NCBI GenBank assembly: GCA_030263715.1
Contig: SZPM01000014.1
Coordinates: 1-64,000, forward strand
DNA: 64,000 nt
Direction of reading: 5' to 3'
Source: ATM1 sp003577165
GTDB lineage: Bacteria; Armatimonadota; Fimbriimonadia; Fimbriimonadales; ATM1
Shown here in pieces: positions 1-8,228 of this stretch; position 1 is the stretch's first letter; every line of letters begins with the position of its first letter. A program made the translations under genes and the position numbers. The notes beneath the pieces are model-generated. The model did not search any database and was not told where the DNA came from. It worked only from the letters and a program-made list of their open reading frames with translations.

Positions 1-106
1 TGTCGGCGGGTGGCCGGGATGAAGTCTGAACCCAAAAATCGGGGGGCACGGTTGAGCGGCCCGCGGTGTTCGTGTAAGGCGAGATGTCATACCGCTCGTC
101 CGTGCT

Positions 107-685
107 TCATGCGCGCCTGCGAGCCGATTCCATCAACACAACCTCACAAGGATCAAGTCTCAAGGCGCTCTCCAAGCCCGCGTAGGCCCTCGCGCTCGAC
201 CACGGCCAATCCAGTTCTGACTCGCAGAGCCCCGACCGGACGCGATTCGCGTGGATGTAGTTGATGCACGCGTGGATGGCCTTTGGAGAAAACAGGTTGC
301 GGTCGTATCCGCCTCCCGCCTGCCAGACGCGATACGCCGGCCTTCCGTCGCGACTCCGGACTACCAACTTCTTTAGCATCTCTGAGTCGCGGGAGCGCAA
401 CTCAGTCAACAACTGTTTAGCAAACGAAGACTCGATTGCCATTAGTTTCTGCGCGATTCGATGCTCCTTTCGGATGGGATGAATGAGCAGATGCACGTGT
501 TCGCGCATGACGACGTATGCCCATACTTCGAATTGCAGTCGCTTGCGAGCTTCGTCGAGGGCTTTCAAGAAGGTTTCTTTCGCACATGTTGTTGCCAGGA
601 GTGGAAGCCTCCGATAGCAGGAGAAGGTGAGTTCATGAGCGTGGCCGGGCTCGTTGAACGTCTGCCTTCGCTTTCGCAACTCCAT
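107..685 (-). CDS. REP-associated tyrosine transposase (Y1/HUH family)
   Basis: A 192-residue protein with the layout of REP-associated tyrosine transposases (RAYTs), single-strand DNA nucleases that in other genomes move or maintain short palindromic repeats. The HUH metal-binding motif is H63-V64-H65 in REHVHLLIHP, and the likely catalytic Tyr143 lies in the typical helix NYIHANRVR. The length matches complete family members and no lesion is visible, so it may be active. RAYTs are usually single-copy domesticated genes rather than insertion sequences, and I see no IS ends here. Short repeats elsewhere in the window (about 8.0-8.2 kb and 51.7-53.1 kb) are possible substrates, but that link is inference. 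Confidence 0.85.
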   Translation of the reverse strand: MELRKRRQTFNEPGHAHELTFSCYRRLPLLATTCAKETFLKALDEARKRLQFEVWAYVVMREHVHLLIHPIRKEHRIAQKLMAIESSFAKQLLTELRSRDSEMLKKLVVRSRDGRPAYRVWQAGGGYDRNLFSPKAIHACINYIHANRVRSGLCESELDWPWSSARAYAGLESALRLDPCEVVLMESARRRA

Positions 686-758
686 GGCGCGTGCGTACCC
701 TTGCCGTCGCGAGTCCGACTAGTCTGAGAGCCGCGGACGATCGACGCGGCATTAGCCG

Positions 759-1169
759 TCAACTGCAGCGAGTGGGTCGCTCATCCGTGCCACCCGACGA
801 AACCTTCACACATGCTGACGCCACCCGCCGCTCATCCGTGCCACCCGACGTACCCTTCACACACGCTGAGGCCACCCGCCCGCCGCTCAACTCACCTTGT
901 ACGACGAAGTGGCCCTCGAATCGGAACAACCGTCGTTCGGGGAATTCATCGGTGGTCGTCGTGTACGCGGCATTGTCGGGCGCGATCCCGAATTCAGATA
1001 GAAGCTCCTGCAAGCCTTGCGACAACCTCTCCGAAGCATGAGCCCGATAGAATTCGCACCCGTCACACTGGCAGGATCGCCATTCTAGCCGCGTGGTCGC
1101 CGCAGCGTCGAACGTCACCGTCAGGTCACCGATTTGCTTTGTCTGCAAAGTTTGTCCAGTCCCGCGCAC
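759..1169 (-). CDS. Hypothetical CxC-type protein with truncated, repeat-derived C-terminus
   Basis: 136 residues from a GTG start. The first 97 or so residues contain a CQCDGC cysteine cluster and a segment LLSEFGIAPDN followed by FRFEGHFVVQGEL. This resembles a common uncharacterised family in which a CxC..C motif precedes a GIDP-type segment and an aromatic Gly-rich strand. After that the protein becomes two 17-residue copies of a sequence starting RVASACVK and ending GGTDER, encoded by a 51-bp tandem duplication, then stops. The natural C-terminus therefore seems to have been replaced by repeat sequence. Function unknown; the gene may be decaying. Confidence 0.5.
   Translation of the reverse strand: MRGTGQTLQTKQIGDLTVTFDAAATTRLEWRSCQCDGCEFYRAHASERLSQGLQELLSEFGIAPDNAAYTTTTDEFPERRLFRFEGHFVVQGELSGGRVASACVKGTSGGTDERRVASACVKVSSGGTDERPTRCS
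778..879. repeat. 51-bp tandem repeat, two copies
   Basis: Two adjacent 51-bp units (778-828 and 829-879) differ at only a few positions. The unit is a whole number of codons and lies at the 3' end of the minus-strand hypothetical gene, adding 17 residues per copy. Both units begin CGCTCATCCGTGCCACCCGA. Confidence 0.9.
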
Positions 1170-1242
1170 AGCCGCATTATGTATGAAGTGGCAGAGCCTG
1201 GACTTTCTGTCTCACAGCGACTTAAGCTATACTTCTGTCCAC

Positions 1243-1677
1243 ATGTCCGCCTCGAACGGCAACGGCTGGATCGTCCTTCGCGGCGCCTCAGGCAACAACC
1301 TGAGGAAGATCGACGTCGCCATTCCCCGGGGCCTCTTCACCTGCGTCACAGGCGTCTCCGGCTCCGGCAAATCCACCCTCGTCCAGGACACCCTCTTCCC
1401 CCGCCTCATGTACGAGGTCTACGGCACCCGCACCACCTGGGCCGCGCACGAATCGCTCGAGGGCTTCGAGGGCATCGACAAGGTCATCGACATCGACCAG
1501 TCCCCCATCGGGCGCACCCCGCGCAGCAACCCCGCCACCTACACCGGCACCTTCGACATGATCCGCGAGCTTTTCGCCATGACTCCCGACGCCAAGATGC
1601 GCGGCTATAAGAACGGCCGCTTCAGCTTCAACGTCAAGGGCGGGCGGTGCGAGGCGTGCAAGGGCGACGGCATGGAA
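1243..1677 (+). pseudogene. uvrA: UvrA fragment: start of second ATPase domain
   Basis: From the ATG at 1243 the frame reads as the beginning of the second ABC ATPase domain of excinuclease subunit UvrA. It has Walker A GVSGSGKST (residues 37-45), the signature DQSPIGRTPRSNPATYTGT and the first zinc-finger half CEACKGDG. The first half of UvrA is absent upstream. Similarity ends abruptly just after CEACKGDGM near 1677, a few bases before the stop codon of the oppositely oriented antiporter gene, and the frame then runs on without similarity to 1830. The matching C-terminal part reappears at 5074. About 70-80 residues, including the second CxxC of the zinc finger, are missing between the two parts, so this is not functional in nucleotide excision repair. 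Confidence 0.85.
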
Positions 1678-1693
1678 TTGCGTCCGAGTGGCC

Positions 1694-3475
1694 TCAAGAA
1701 GGCTGATGGCCGCTCTGAAAGAGCTCTTCTCGGAGTTCTGGAATTGTCTCTGCCACCCGAAACTCGTCGATGCCCAGGGATCCCAGCGCGTATTCGCTCA
1801 TTTCCAGCGCAAGCTCCACCTCGCCCATGACGACCCGGCTTACCCCAAGCTCTTCGAAGAACCTCGATTCGGAAAAGCTGTGCGTTCGAACACACGTCTC
1901 GATGTCTTCATTCACCTTCCAACCGTAGGCCAGAATCTCCTTCGCTTGAGCTTTGTCCGGCGTCGCCACGATCAGAAGGCGAGCATGTTCGAGCCCAGTT
2001 TGTTTCAAGATTCCGGGCCGGGCGGCGTCGCCGAAAATCGCCGGAACTCCCGCCGACCGCAGCCGCAGAATCACCTCCCGATCTTGGTCCACCACCACAT
2101 ACGGCTGGTTGTTCATTTGTAGGGCACGCCCAATGGCGGCCCCAACCCTGCCATAGCCAACCATCACAACATGTCCCCTAAGGGCGATACCCTCTCGAGT
2201 GGGCTCCAGCGGTGTCTGCTTCCTTTCGATGCGCGACAAAAGCTTGGGACGAGCGCGCAACCAGCGGTCAATGGGACCGATTGAGGAGAAGATGAAGGGA
2301 TTGAGCGAGATCGAGAGAATCGCGACTCCCACGACAATACTGTTCGCCTCGACGGGCACAAGTCCAAGATGGCTCGCAAGCCCAATCAGGATGAACGAAA
2401 ACTCGCCGATCTGCGCAAGGCTGGCCGAGATCGTCAGGGCAGTCGAAACCGGATAACGGAAGAGAAGAACGATGATCGCCGCAGCCAAGGACTTACCGAC
2501 CATCACCACAAAGAGGGCCAATAGAATGTGGAGCGGATTCTCGACGAGCACACGAGGGTCGAAGAGCATCCCAACCGACACGAAAAAGAGCACCGAGAAC
2601 GCCTCTTGCAAAGGAAGCGTCTCCGCCCCCGCCTGATGCGAAAGGTCCGACTCGCTGATCACGACGCCGGCGAAGAATGCCCCGAGCGCAGGCGTCACGC
2701 CGAAGAGCGCCGAAGCCCCGAAAGCGATCCCGAGCGCAATCGCCACAACTCCAAGCGTGAAAAGCTCCCGAGAGCGCATCCGCGCCGCTCGCCCCAGCAC
2801 TCGGGGAACCGCCCGCGTTCCGACAAACATCATGACGATCGTGAACAGGCTGACTTTGAGCAGCGTCAGAGCGATGTCCAGAGCCAAGCTCCCGCCGCCC
2901 TCGCCTGAATTCGAATTGCCCCCCAAGGAAACCGAGAGCGCGGGAAGAACCACCAGCGCCACGACCGTCGCGATGTCTTCAACGACCAGCCATCCCACGG
3001 CTATGCTGCCGCTCACCGTCTCGAGCTGCCGACGCTCGCCCAGCGCTCTCAGCATCACGACCGTGCTGGCGACCGAAAGCGATAACCCAAAGATCACACT
3101 CGCGGCCCACTCCCATCCCCATAGTCGACCCAACGTCGCGCCCATCACGGTCGCCGCCGCGATCTGAATGATAGCGCCAGGAACGGCGATCCTCCGAACC
3201 GCCCACAGGTCCCTGATCGAAAAATGCAGGCCCACCCCGAACATGAGCAGCGTGACGCCGATCTCCGACAGTTGCTTGGCAAGGTCCTCGTCCGCAACGA
3301 ATCCAGGAGTAAACGGCCCGATCACTACGCCGGCGATCAGGTATCCGAGAAGCGCTGGGAGGCGGAAACGAGCGGCCAAAAGACCAAACACGAATGCAAG
3401 CCCGAGCCCAGCGGCGATGATGGAGATGAGCGATGTTTCGTGCGGGATGCTTCCTAGTATGCCCGTTCGGGCCAA
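1694..3475 (-). CDS. Kef-type cation/proton antiporter with TrkA-N domain
   Basis: 593 residues. The N-terminal two thirds form a multi-helix CPA2 (monovalent cation:proton antiporter-2) membrane domain, recognisable from LLGYLIAGVVIGPFTPG near the start and ALGAFFAGVVISES further on. The C-terminal part is a soluble RCK/TrkA-N Rossmann domain beginning GHVVMVGYGRVGAAIG. Such proteins exchange K+ or Na+ for H+ across the inner membrane, with gating by nucleotide bound to the RCK domain. The start appears to be TTG at 3475. The gene lies inside the segment that separates the two uvrA pieces, and its stop is within about 20 bp of the left breakpoint. It looks intact. Confidence 0.88.
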   Translation of the reverse strand: MARTGILGSIPHETSLISIIAAGLGLAFVFGLLAARFRLPALLGYLIAGVVIGPFTPGFVADEDLAKQLSEIGVTLLMFGVGLHFSIRDLWAVRRIAVPGAIIQIAAATVMGATLGRLWGWEWAASVIFGLSLSVASTVVMLRALGERRQLETVSGSIAVGWLVVEDIATVVALVVLPALSVSLGGNSNSGEGGGSLALDIALTLLKVSLFTIVMMFVGTRAVPRVLGRAARMRSRELFTLGVVAIALGIAFGASALFGVTPALGAFFAGVVISESDLSHQAGAETLPLQEAFSVLFFVSVGMLFDPRVLVENPLHILLALFVVMVGKSLAAAIIVLLFRYPVSTALTISASLAQIGEFSFILIGLASHLGLVPVEANSIVVGVAILSISLNPFIFSSIGPIDRWLRARPKLLSRIERKQTPLEPTREGIALRGHVVMVGYGRVGAAIGRALQMNNQPYVVVDQDREVILRLRSAGVPAIFGDAARPGILKQTGLEHARLLIVATPDKAQAKEILAYGWKVNEDIETCVRTHSFSESRFFEELGVSRVVMGEVELALEMSEYALGSLGIDEFRVAETIPELREELFQSGHQPS

Positions 3476-3522
3476 ACCTGGATCGGATCGTCTCCGCCAC
3501 CGCCCAGCCGTTGGATGATAGA

Positions 3523-4398
3523 ATGAAAACGTTAAATATCTTCCTCATTTGCACTCCCGTTTTCGTCGGGCTGGCATTCAGCTCGCCTCTGGACTCGGAT
3601 ACATCTGCCCCGAGGCGTGAGCCGCCGAGGGGGCTGATTCAGCAACCTCCCCCCGTTGACAAGACGAAGTCTTTTCAGTCTGCGAAGGATCTTCCCCTTG
3701 TTCCCGGCCTTTGGCAGTTCCGAAGAGGCGAGGTTGCTGTCGGTGGGGTTCAGTTTCCGGATTGCTTCTACGTCGATAGTCGCTACGCTTCGCAAGATGG
3801 GCGCGCTGACTTGACCTTTCGCCTTGACGGCAAATTCGATGGCTTCTCGGCAACCTTGGCATTTGGTCTCGAGGATCCCTCGCCCCGAGCCGAAGCGACT
3901 CTTACAATGTGGCTGGACGGCGAGAGGATAAAGGAGCTAACGGTGCGCGCGAATGCGAAGCCGCAAGAAGTGTTGCTCGATACTCGCGATGTGAAGTCTC
4001 TGATGATTCGCCTTGAGAGGGCATCCGAGAACACAAGCGGATTTGGCGGAGTCGCATTCCTCTTTGAATCAACGGTTTACTTCGGGCCAACCGTGAACCC
4101 CGTCGAGCCCAACGTCGTTGAGCCCCGCAACGGTGCGGTCTTAGTCGGGGGCCAGCAGCGCTTTGCTTGGCGAATGGTCCCGGACGCAACGGCCTACGCC
4201 TTGCTCATTCTCCCGGACATGATGGACCTTCCCATCGCAAGCGGGGAAGGCCTGACGATTGCCATTTCAACCAAGACAAACAGCGCTGACGTTGACATCT
4301 CCAAGCTGCCTAAGGGCAGGTACCGCTGGGCGGTCTTGCCCATCAAGGTCAAGCAGCCAACAAGCTGGAGTCGAGAGTGGATAATGTTCCGGAAGTGA
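3523..4398 (+). CDS. Secreted NPCBM-like domain protein
   Basis: 291 residues from the ATG at 3523; upstream in-frame codons overlap the divergent antiporter start and look untranslated. A signal peptide (MKTLNIFLICTPVFVGLAFS) is followed by a Pro-rich linker. Residues about 55-190 resemble an NPCBM/jelly-roll fold: a strand with FPDCFYVDSRYASQDG, then FDGFSATLAFGLED, and later LMIRLERASENTSGFGGVAF. A C-terminal beta-rich segment of about 90 residues (WRMVPDATAYALLI) looks fibronectin-like. It probably acts outside the cytoplasm in carbohydrate or surface binding. Base composition is more AT-rich than the flanks, consistent with acquisition together with the uvrA insert. Confidence 0.6.
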   Translation: MKTLNIFLICTPVFVGLAFSSPLDSDTSAPRREPPRGLIQQPPPVDKTKSFQSAKDLPLVPGLWQFRRGEVAVGGVQFPDCFYVDSRYASQDGRADLTFRLDGKFDGFSATLAFGLEDPSPRAEATLTMWLDGERIKELTVRANAKPQEVLLDTRDVKSLMIRLERASENTSGFGGVAFLFESTVYFGPTVNPVEPNVVEPRNGAVLVGGQQRFAWRMVPDATAYALLILPDMMDLPIASGEGLTIAISTKTNSADVDISKLPKGRYRWAVLPIKVKQPTSWSREWIMFRK

Positions 4399-4456
4399 CC
4401 CGGACGCCGAGGTGACCCATGAAACTGACTCCACTTCTCATTAATTCATTAATAGA

Positions 4457-4564
4457 GTGATCATCGCAGCGCTGCTTCTTTTGGCGATGTCGTGCAGCTC
4501 GCCTCTTTGTACTGGAGAGCGGATGGTAGAAGCGGTTGATGGTCATGTGACTTGGGCACCTTAG
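4457..4564 (+). CDS. Possible 35-residue lipoprotein peptide
   Basis: A short frame from GTG 4457 encodes a hydrophobic start MIIAALLLLAMSC followed by SSPLCTGERMV and ends at TAG 4562-4564. The LAMSC segment fits a lipobox. The size resembles small entericidin-like lipoproteins, or it could be the decayed start of a larger lipoprotein gene. It sits in the AT-rich gap between the NPCBM-like and zinc-ribbon genes, with no strong ribosome-binding site. Weak call. Confidence 0.25.
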   Translation: MIIAALLLLAMSCSSPLCTGERMVEAVDGHVTWAP

Positions 4565-4588
4565 GTTGCGGGGTGAAGGAAGATTTAA

Positions 4589-5053
4589 ATGGCATTCTGT
4601 CGTAACTGTGGGGCCGAAATTGATGATAAAGCCGTGCTTTGCGTTCATTGCGGCGTGCCGATAAGCCCCGCCGCAACTCTACTTATTCCCAGGTCTGTTT
4701 TTGTAGGCGATATTGTCGCCTCCGCGGGATGGGCACTTATTGGAATCGTCTTTTTGATCGCGGCATTTGCGGTTCAGTCTGAACGGCCGAACGATTTGCA
4801 GAGGATCTTCGCTTCCCAGGAAGCCCAGTCACGGGACATGATTGCAAGTCTTTTAGCTGTAGCTTCTGTTCTTGGCTTCGTGCTCGCTGGTGCTGTGAGC
4901 GTGATTCTTGGACTATGGGGGCAGAAGAAGTGGGCTCACATCGTAGCAATTGTTGCTAGCTTCTTCAGCTCCATTGTACTCTGCTTCGCGATCATCGTTG
5001 GTGTTTATTCTTTACTTAGGCTTGCGGGACGAGTCGGTCCCAGGCCCACGTAG
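4589..5053 (+). CDS. Zinc-ribbon membrane protein
   Basis: 154 residues. An N-terminal zinc ribbon uses C4, C7, C18 and C21 (CRNC...CVHC) and is followed by three hydrophobic helices at about residues 44-64, 85-112 and 118-140. This architecture is common in small uncharacterised bacterial membrane proteins. It is the last gene of the insert: its stop lies about 20 bp before UvrA similarity resumes. Function unknown. Confidence 0.7.
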   Translation: MAFCRNCGAEIDDKAVLCVHCGVPISPAATLLIPRSVFVGDIVASAGWALIGIVFLIAAFAVQSERPNDLQRIFASQEAQSRDMIASLLAVASVLGFVLAGAVSVILGLWGQKKWAHIVAIVASFFSSIVLCFAIIVGVYSLLRLAGRVGPRPT

Positions 5054-5073
5054 CGTCCCGTCGACCCTTCATC

Positions 5074-5496
5074 ATGGGGCTGTGCTACATCAAGCTCGGC
5101 CAGCCGGCGACCACGCTCTCGGGCGGCGAGGCGCAGAGGGTGAAGTCGGAGCGCAGCGGAGATCCCGGCTTGTCGGGACTGGCGGAGGAGCTCTCCAAGC
5201 GCTCGACCGGGCGGACGGTCACCATCCTGGACGAGCCGACGACCGGCCTGCACTTCGAGGACGTGCGCAATCTCCTCGGCGTCCTCCACCGCCTGGTGGA
5301 CAAGGGGCATACGACGATCGTCATCGAACACAATCTCGACGTCATCAAAACCGCCGACTGGGTCATTGACTTAGGGCCCGAGGGAGGCAAGGGCGGGGGA
5401 AAGGTCGTAGCGATTGCGACTCGCGAAGAGGTGGCTTTGGTCGAAAGAAGCTGGACGAGCAGGTATTTGAGAGGGATGCTGAGCCATGCGATTTGA
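5074..5496 (+). pseudogene. uvrA: UvrA fragment: C-terminal ATPase signature and Walker B
   Basis: Similarity to UvrA resumes with GLCYIKLGQPATTLSGGEAQRVK (ABC signature). It continues through LDEPTTGLHFEDVR (Walker B and D-loop) and IEHNLDVIKTADWVIDLGPEGG (switch His) to the C-terminus. Between AQRVK and LAEELSKRS there is an 11-residue in-frame insertion (SERSGDPGLSG) absent from ordinary UvrA. With the piece at 1243-1677 this represents the second half of one uvrA gene, separated by 3.4 kb and missing its middle. It overlaps the start of the next gene by 11 bp. Confidence 0.85.
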
Positions 5497-6694
5497 CAAA
5501 TCGATCTTCACGGACCTTGATCAATGGCAGGGCCACGAATCGCTGACTCAGGAGAGCTGGCTTGAGCTTGGGCGATGTCTCGACAATTGCTGGGAAAACG
5601 ATGGCTCACTGTCCCCGCTCGACCTATACTGCTATCTAAGGGCTCGCTTCGGTCCGCCGAACGGCTCCTTCATGGCAGTACGAGCTCCGGGCACAGATAA
5701 CCTCTTTCAGTGGCATTACACAGTCGGGTACAAGGGGCGAGCAATTCATTTCCTTGATCGAGTTGAGCGTTTGGAGATCCTCGTGGAAGCCGAGGGCAAA
5801 GCTCGGCCCGAGGACTGGCAGATTCTGGTCTCTTCTTTGAAAGGCGACTACCAGCGCTACGGAAAGGCCATAGGTGAGGTCAGGAGGAACCTGCGACGCT
5901 ATACCGTGTTCGTGAACCCTTTTGCCCGACTGCGGCAGATTGTCGAACTCGCGGAGCGTCGGTTGGGTGAGCTTCCTTCAGGGAACTTGCCGAAGATGCC
6001 GAGCATAGCAGAGCAAGGCGAGCCTGAGAGACTATATGAAGAAATGAAAGGCTTCCTTGCTCGGTTTGTCGAGATCAGAGCGTGGAGCTTCACCTTGCAG
6101 GCTCTCGTGCCTGTTTGGGCTGAGTCCTTTGTTAATATGTTGTTCTTCCTTCTCGGAAAGCCGGAGGTGAAGGGCAATTCCAGACTTTACGAGGCGACCC
6201 TTCGGCTGCCAATCGATATAAGGATCTCGGAGCTTTGGTTAAAGTGTCGTGGTTTTGTCGAACCCGTTAGCGATAAGGCCCCGGAAGTGAAAGCCTTCCT
6301 GACTCTTATGAATGATCGGAACGACCTTCTCCATGGAAATACTGACCCCAAAAGGCTGGCGTTCGATCAGGTTTTCCTGGATCAAGTGTCGTTCGGATCT
6401 ACCAACCACGAGATCCCTCTGTTCAAGGATCAGAAGAATCTAATCGAGCGTTTGGTGCTGGGTCAATCAAAGGGCATCACCGTTGAGGACGTCCTTCGCA
6501 GAGTCGCCGAAGCCCGAGCATTCATAGACTATGTGTTGAGCAGACTTGATCACACCGTTCGTCGCGATGTCAAAGTCATGATGGCGGAATCGAATCCGGC
6601 AATCCATGACGAAACGCGAACGCTGGCCATCCTTTTCCCCCCCGAGATTCCCTTAGGTTTCCCGCTCGTGGCAAAACGCAGCCAAGAACGCTGA
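5486..6694 (+). CDS. Uncharacterised protein with HEPN-like R-N-x3-H motif
   Basis: 402 residues, mostly helical, with no signal peptide or obvious membrane segment. I do not recognise the family. In the C-terminal half, R278-N279-D280-L281-L282-H283 (context LMNDRNDLLHGN) matches the R-polar-x3-H active-site motif of HEPN-domain ribonucleases found in abortive infection and toxin-antitoxin systems. The flanking predicted helices are compatible with a HEPN bundle, but one motif is thin evidence. The gene is more AT-rich than housekeeping genes in the window and starts inside the end of the broken uvrA, so it is probably horizontally acquired. It could equally be an unrelated orphan. Confidence 0.45.
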   Translation: MRFDKSIFTDLDQWQGHESLTQESWLELGRCLDNCWENDGSLSPLDLYCYLRARFGPPNGSFMAVRAPGTDNLFQWHYTVGYKGRAIHFLDRVERLEILVEAEGKARPEDWQILVSSLKGDYQRYGKAIGEVRRNLRRYTVFVNPFARLRQIVELAERRLGELPSGNLPKMPSIAEQGEPERLYEEMKGFLARFVEIRAWSFTLQALVPVWAESFVNMLFFLLGKPEVKGNSRLYEATLRLPIDIRISELWLKCRGFVEPVSDKAPEVKAFLTLMNDRNDLLHGNTDPKRLAFDQVFLDQVSFGSTNHEIPLFKDQKNLIERLVLGQSKGITVEDVLRRVAEARAFIDYVLSRLDHTVRRDVKVMMAESNPAIHDETRTLAILFPPEIPLGFPLVAKRSQER

Positions 6695-6725
6695 AGCATT
6701 GGCTGCGAATCGAGAATTCCCGGGC

Positions 6726-6851
6726 GCCGATCCTCCCCCCGCCTCGCGCCAACCGTCCCGCCAAACCCGCCGGCCATTCCCCGACCCCCGGGAATCGTTC
6801 AGCAATTCTCGCCAGTCATTTCCCGATACCCGCCAACCGTTCCAGCAAATC
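6726..6851. repeat. Degenerate 21-bp-period array in a 345-bp intergenic stretch
   Basis: Between the HEPN-like gene and the PEP-CTERM gene, six successive 21-bp blocks start at 6726, 6747, 6768, 6789, 6810 and 6831. Several begin CGCCAACCGT or a variant such as CGCCGGCCAT or CGCCAGTCAT. The period equals that of the regular arrays at 27.1-27.4 kb, and the CGCCA(A/G)CCGT core is shared. The remainder of 6695-7039 shows no gene or clear terminator. Confidence 0.6.
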
Positions 6852-7039
6852 CGTCCCTCATCCGCCTTCGCGCCTGGCGCGCTGGCGGAGTCCGGGAACC
6901 GACTCGCCGGAAACGAAGTCAGACCAACAGGCAAGCCCGTCGCGAGGGGAGCCCGCGGTTCGCCACCACCGTGGAAGCCTGCGCGCTCGTCCCATCGGGC
7001 GACGGGGTTTGCATCTGCGAAAATGGGAGGAATTCGGTA

Positions 7040-7804
7040 GTGAGACATCGGGCTCTTTTCGTTGCCGCTTTCGCGGCCGCTGCATTCGACGCGTCCGGCG
7101 CGATCTTGTATGACAACGGCGGAATCGTCACCCACCCCGGAGGTGGCTTCGGCGGGGCGGACGCAAGCGTTCTGCAGTCCAGCCTCGGGCTGAACACTTA
7201 TGGATTCTCATGTCACGTCCCTGCGAACAATTGGGTCGCCGATGATTTCACGGTCGGCGCAGGCGAGGTGTGGACGATCGAGAGCATGGACTTCCTCGGA
7301 TACCAGACAGGCTCCGGCGTCGAGCCGACGATCAACGACCTGAGAATCGTCATCTTCGATGCGGAGCCGGTGGGCCCGCCGTTCGGGACGCCCTCACTCG
7401 GCAACACGAGCACGAACGTGTTCGGAAGCGCTTCATTCTCCGGCATCTATCGCTCGATCGAGGGGAACGAGACCGCGAACAACCGCCCCGTGATGCGCGT
7501 GCGATCGCGAACGCTCGGCTGGGTTCTCGGCCCCGGTACCTACTGGGTGGCGTGGCAGATGGGCGGCACGCTCGGCGTGGGACCCTTCCAACCGCCCGTG
7601 ACCTTGCTCGGCTTGCGAAACAAGCCCGGAAGCAACGCTCGCCACTTCACGATGCCCGGTTGGAACCCCGCCTTCGACACGGGCCTCGCCGCCGCCCCGC
7701 AGGACATGCCCTTCGTGATTCATGGCAGTGCGGTTCCGGAACATGCGACGATCGTCGCGCTGGCCTGCGGATTCACGCTCCTGGCGATGCGCAGGAAGCG
7801 ATAA
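7040..7804 (+). CDS. PEP-CTERM-like secreted protein
   Basis: 254 residues from GTG 7040, chosen because GGGAGG lies about 9 bp upstream and the protein then begins with a signal peptide (VRHRALFVAAFAAAAFDASG). The body is beta-rich and low in Lys (YDNGGIVTHPGGGF, NWVADDFTVGAGEVWTIESM), typical of PEP-CTERM surface proteins. The C-terminus VPEHATIVALACGF...RRKR has the three-part exosortase signal: a V-P-E motif, a hydrophobic helix and a basic tail. It is presumably processed by an exosortase and delivered to the envelope or extracellular matrix. No exosortase is encoded here. Confidence 0.75.
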   Translation: MRHRALFVAAFAAAAFDASGAILYDNGGIVTHPGGGFGGADASVLQSSLGLNTYGFSCHVPANNWVADDFTVGAGEVWTIESMDFLGYQTGSGVEPTINDLRIVIFDAEPVGPPFGTPSLGNTSTNVFGSASFSGIYRSIEGNETANNRPVMRVRSRTLGWVLGPGTYWVAWQMGGTLGVGPFQPPVTLLGLRNKPGSNARHFTMPGWNPAFDTGLAAAPQDMPFVIHGSAVPEHATIVALACGFTLLAMRRKR

Positions 7805-8043
7805 CATCCTATCCCTCCACGGCTTGCCGCGGAGTGTGTGTGCACGGGTGGCACGGGTAAGCGAAGCGCGCCCGTGCAAGGCCTCGCCGAACCTGCACGC
7901 CCCATCCATCCCACGGCGCCCTCACCGAGGCAACCCGATTGACTTCCCCCGACCTCCTGTCCCTAACAGGTGTGTCCCGAACATGTCCAAACGGATCCCC
8001 GACGCATGCCCATAACACAAGGCCACCGAGCACCAAATCAGGA

Positions 8044-8228
8044 CCCCGAACCTGCACGCTTTCCCACGCGCGGAGCGTGCACCGTGCACCCGTGCAACCC
8101 CCCTCGAATCCGGAAGCTCCTTAGGTCGCTGTGGTTCGATTCGTCCCTGGGGCAAACAGCGTTCGACTCACCCCGAACCTGCACGCTTTCCCACTCGCGG
8201 AGCGTGCACCGTGCACCCGTGCAACCCC
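8044..8228. repeat. Pair of 58-bp GTGCAC-rich direct repeats
   Basis: Copies at 8044-8101 and 8171-8228 are identical except for one base. Each contains CCGAACCTGCACGCTTTCCC and GCGTGCACCGTGCACCCGTG, the latter with self-complementary GTGCAC cores able to form a hairpin. Related, less complete pieces occur at about 7840-7905 in both orientations. They occupy the 555-bp stretch 7805-8359 between the PEP-CTERM gene and a lipoprotein gene, where I see no coding sequence. They could be REP/BIME-like elements served by the RAYT at 107-685; that is inference. Confidence 0.75.
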
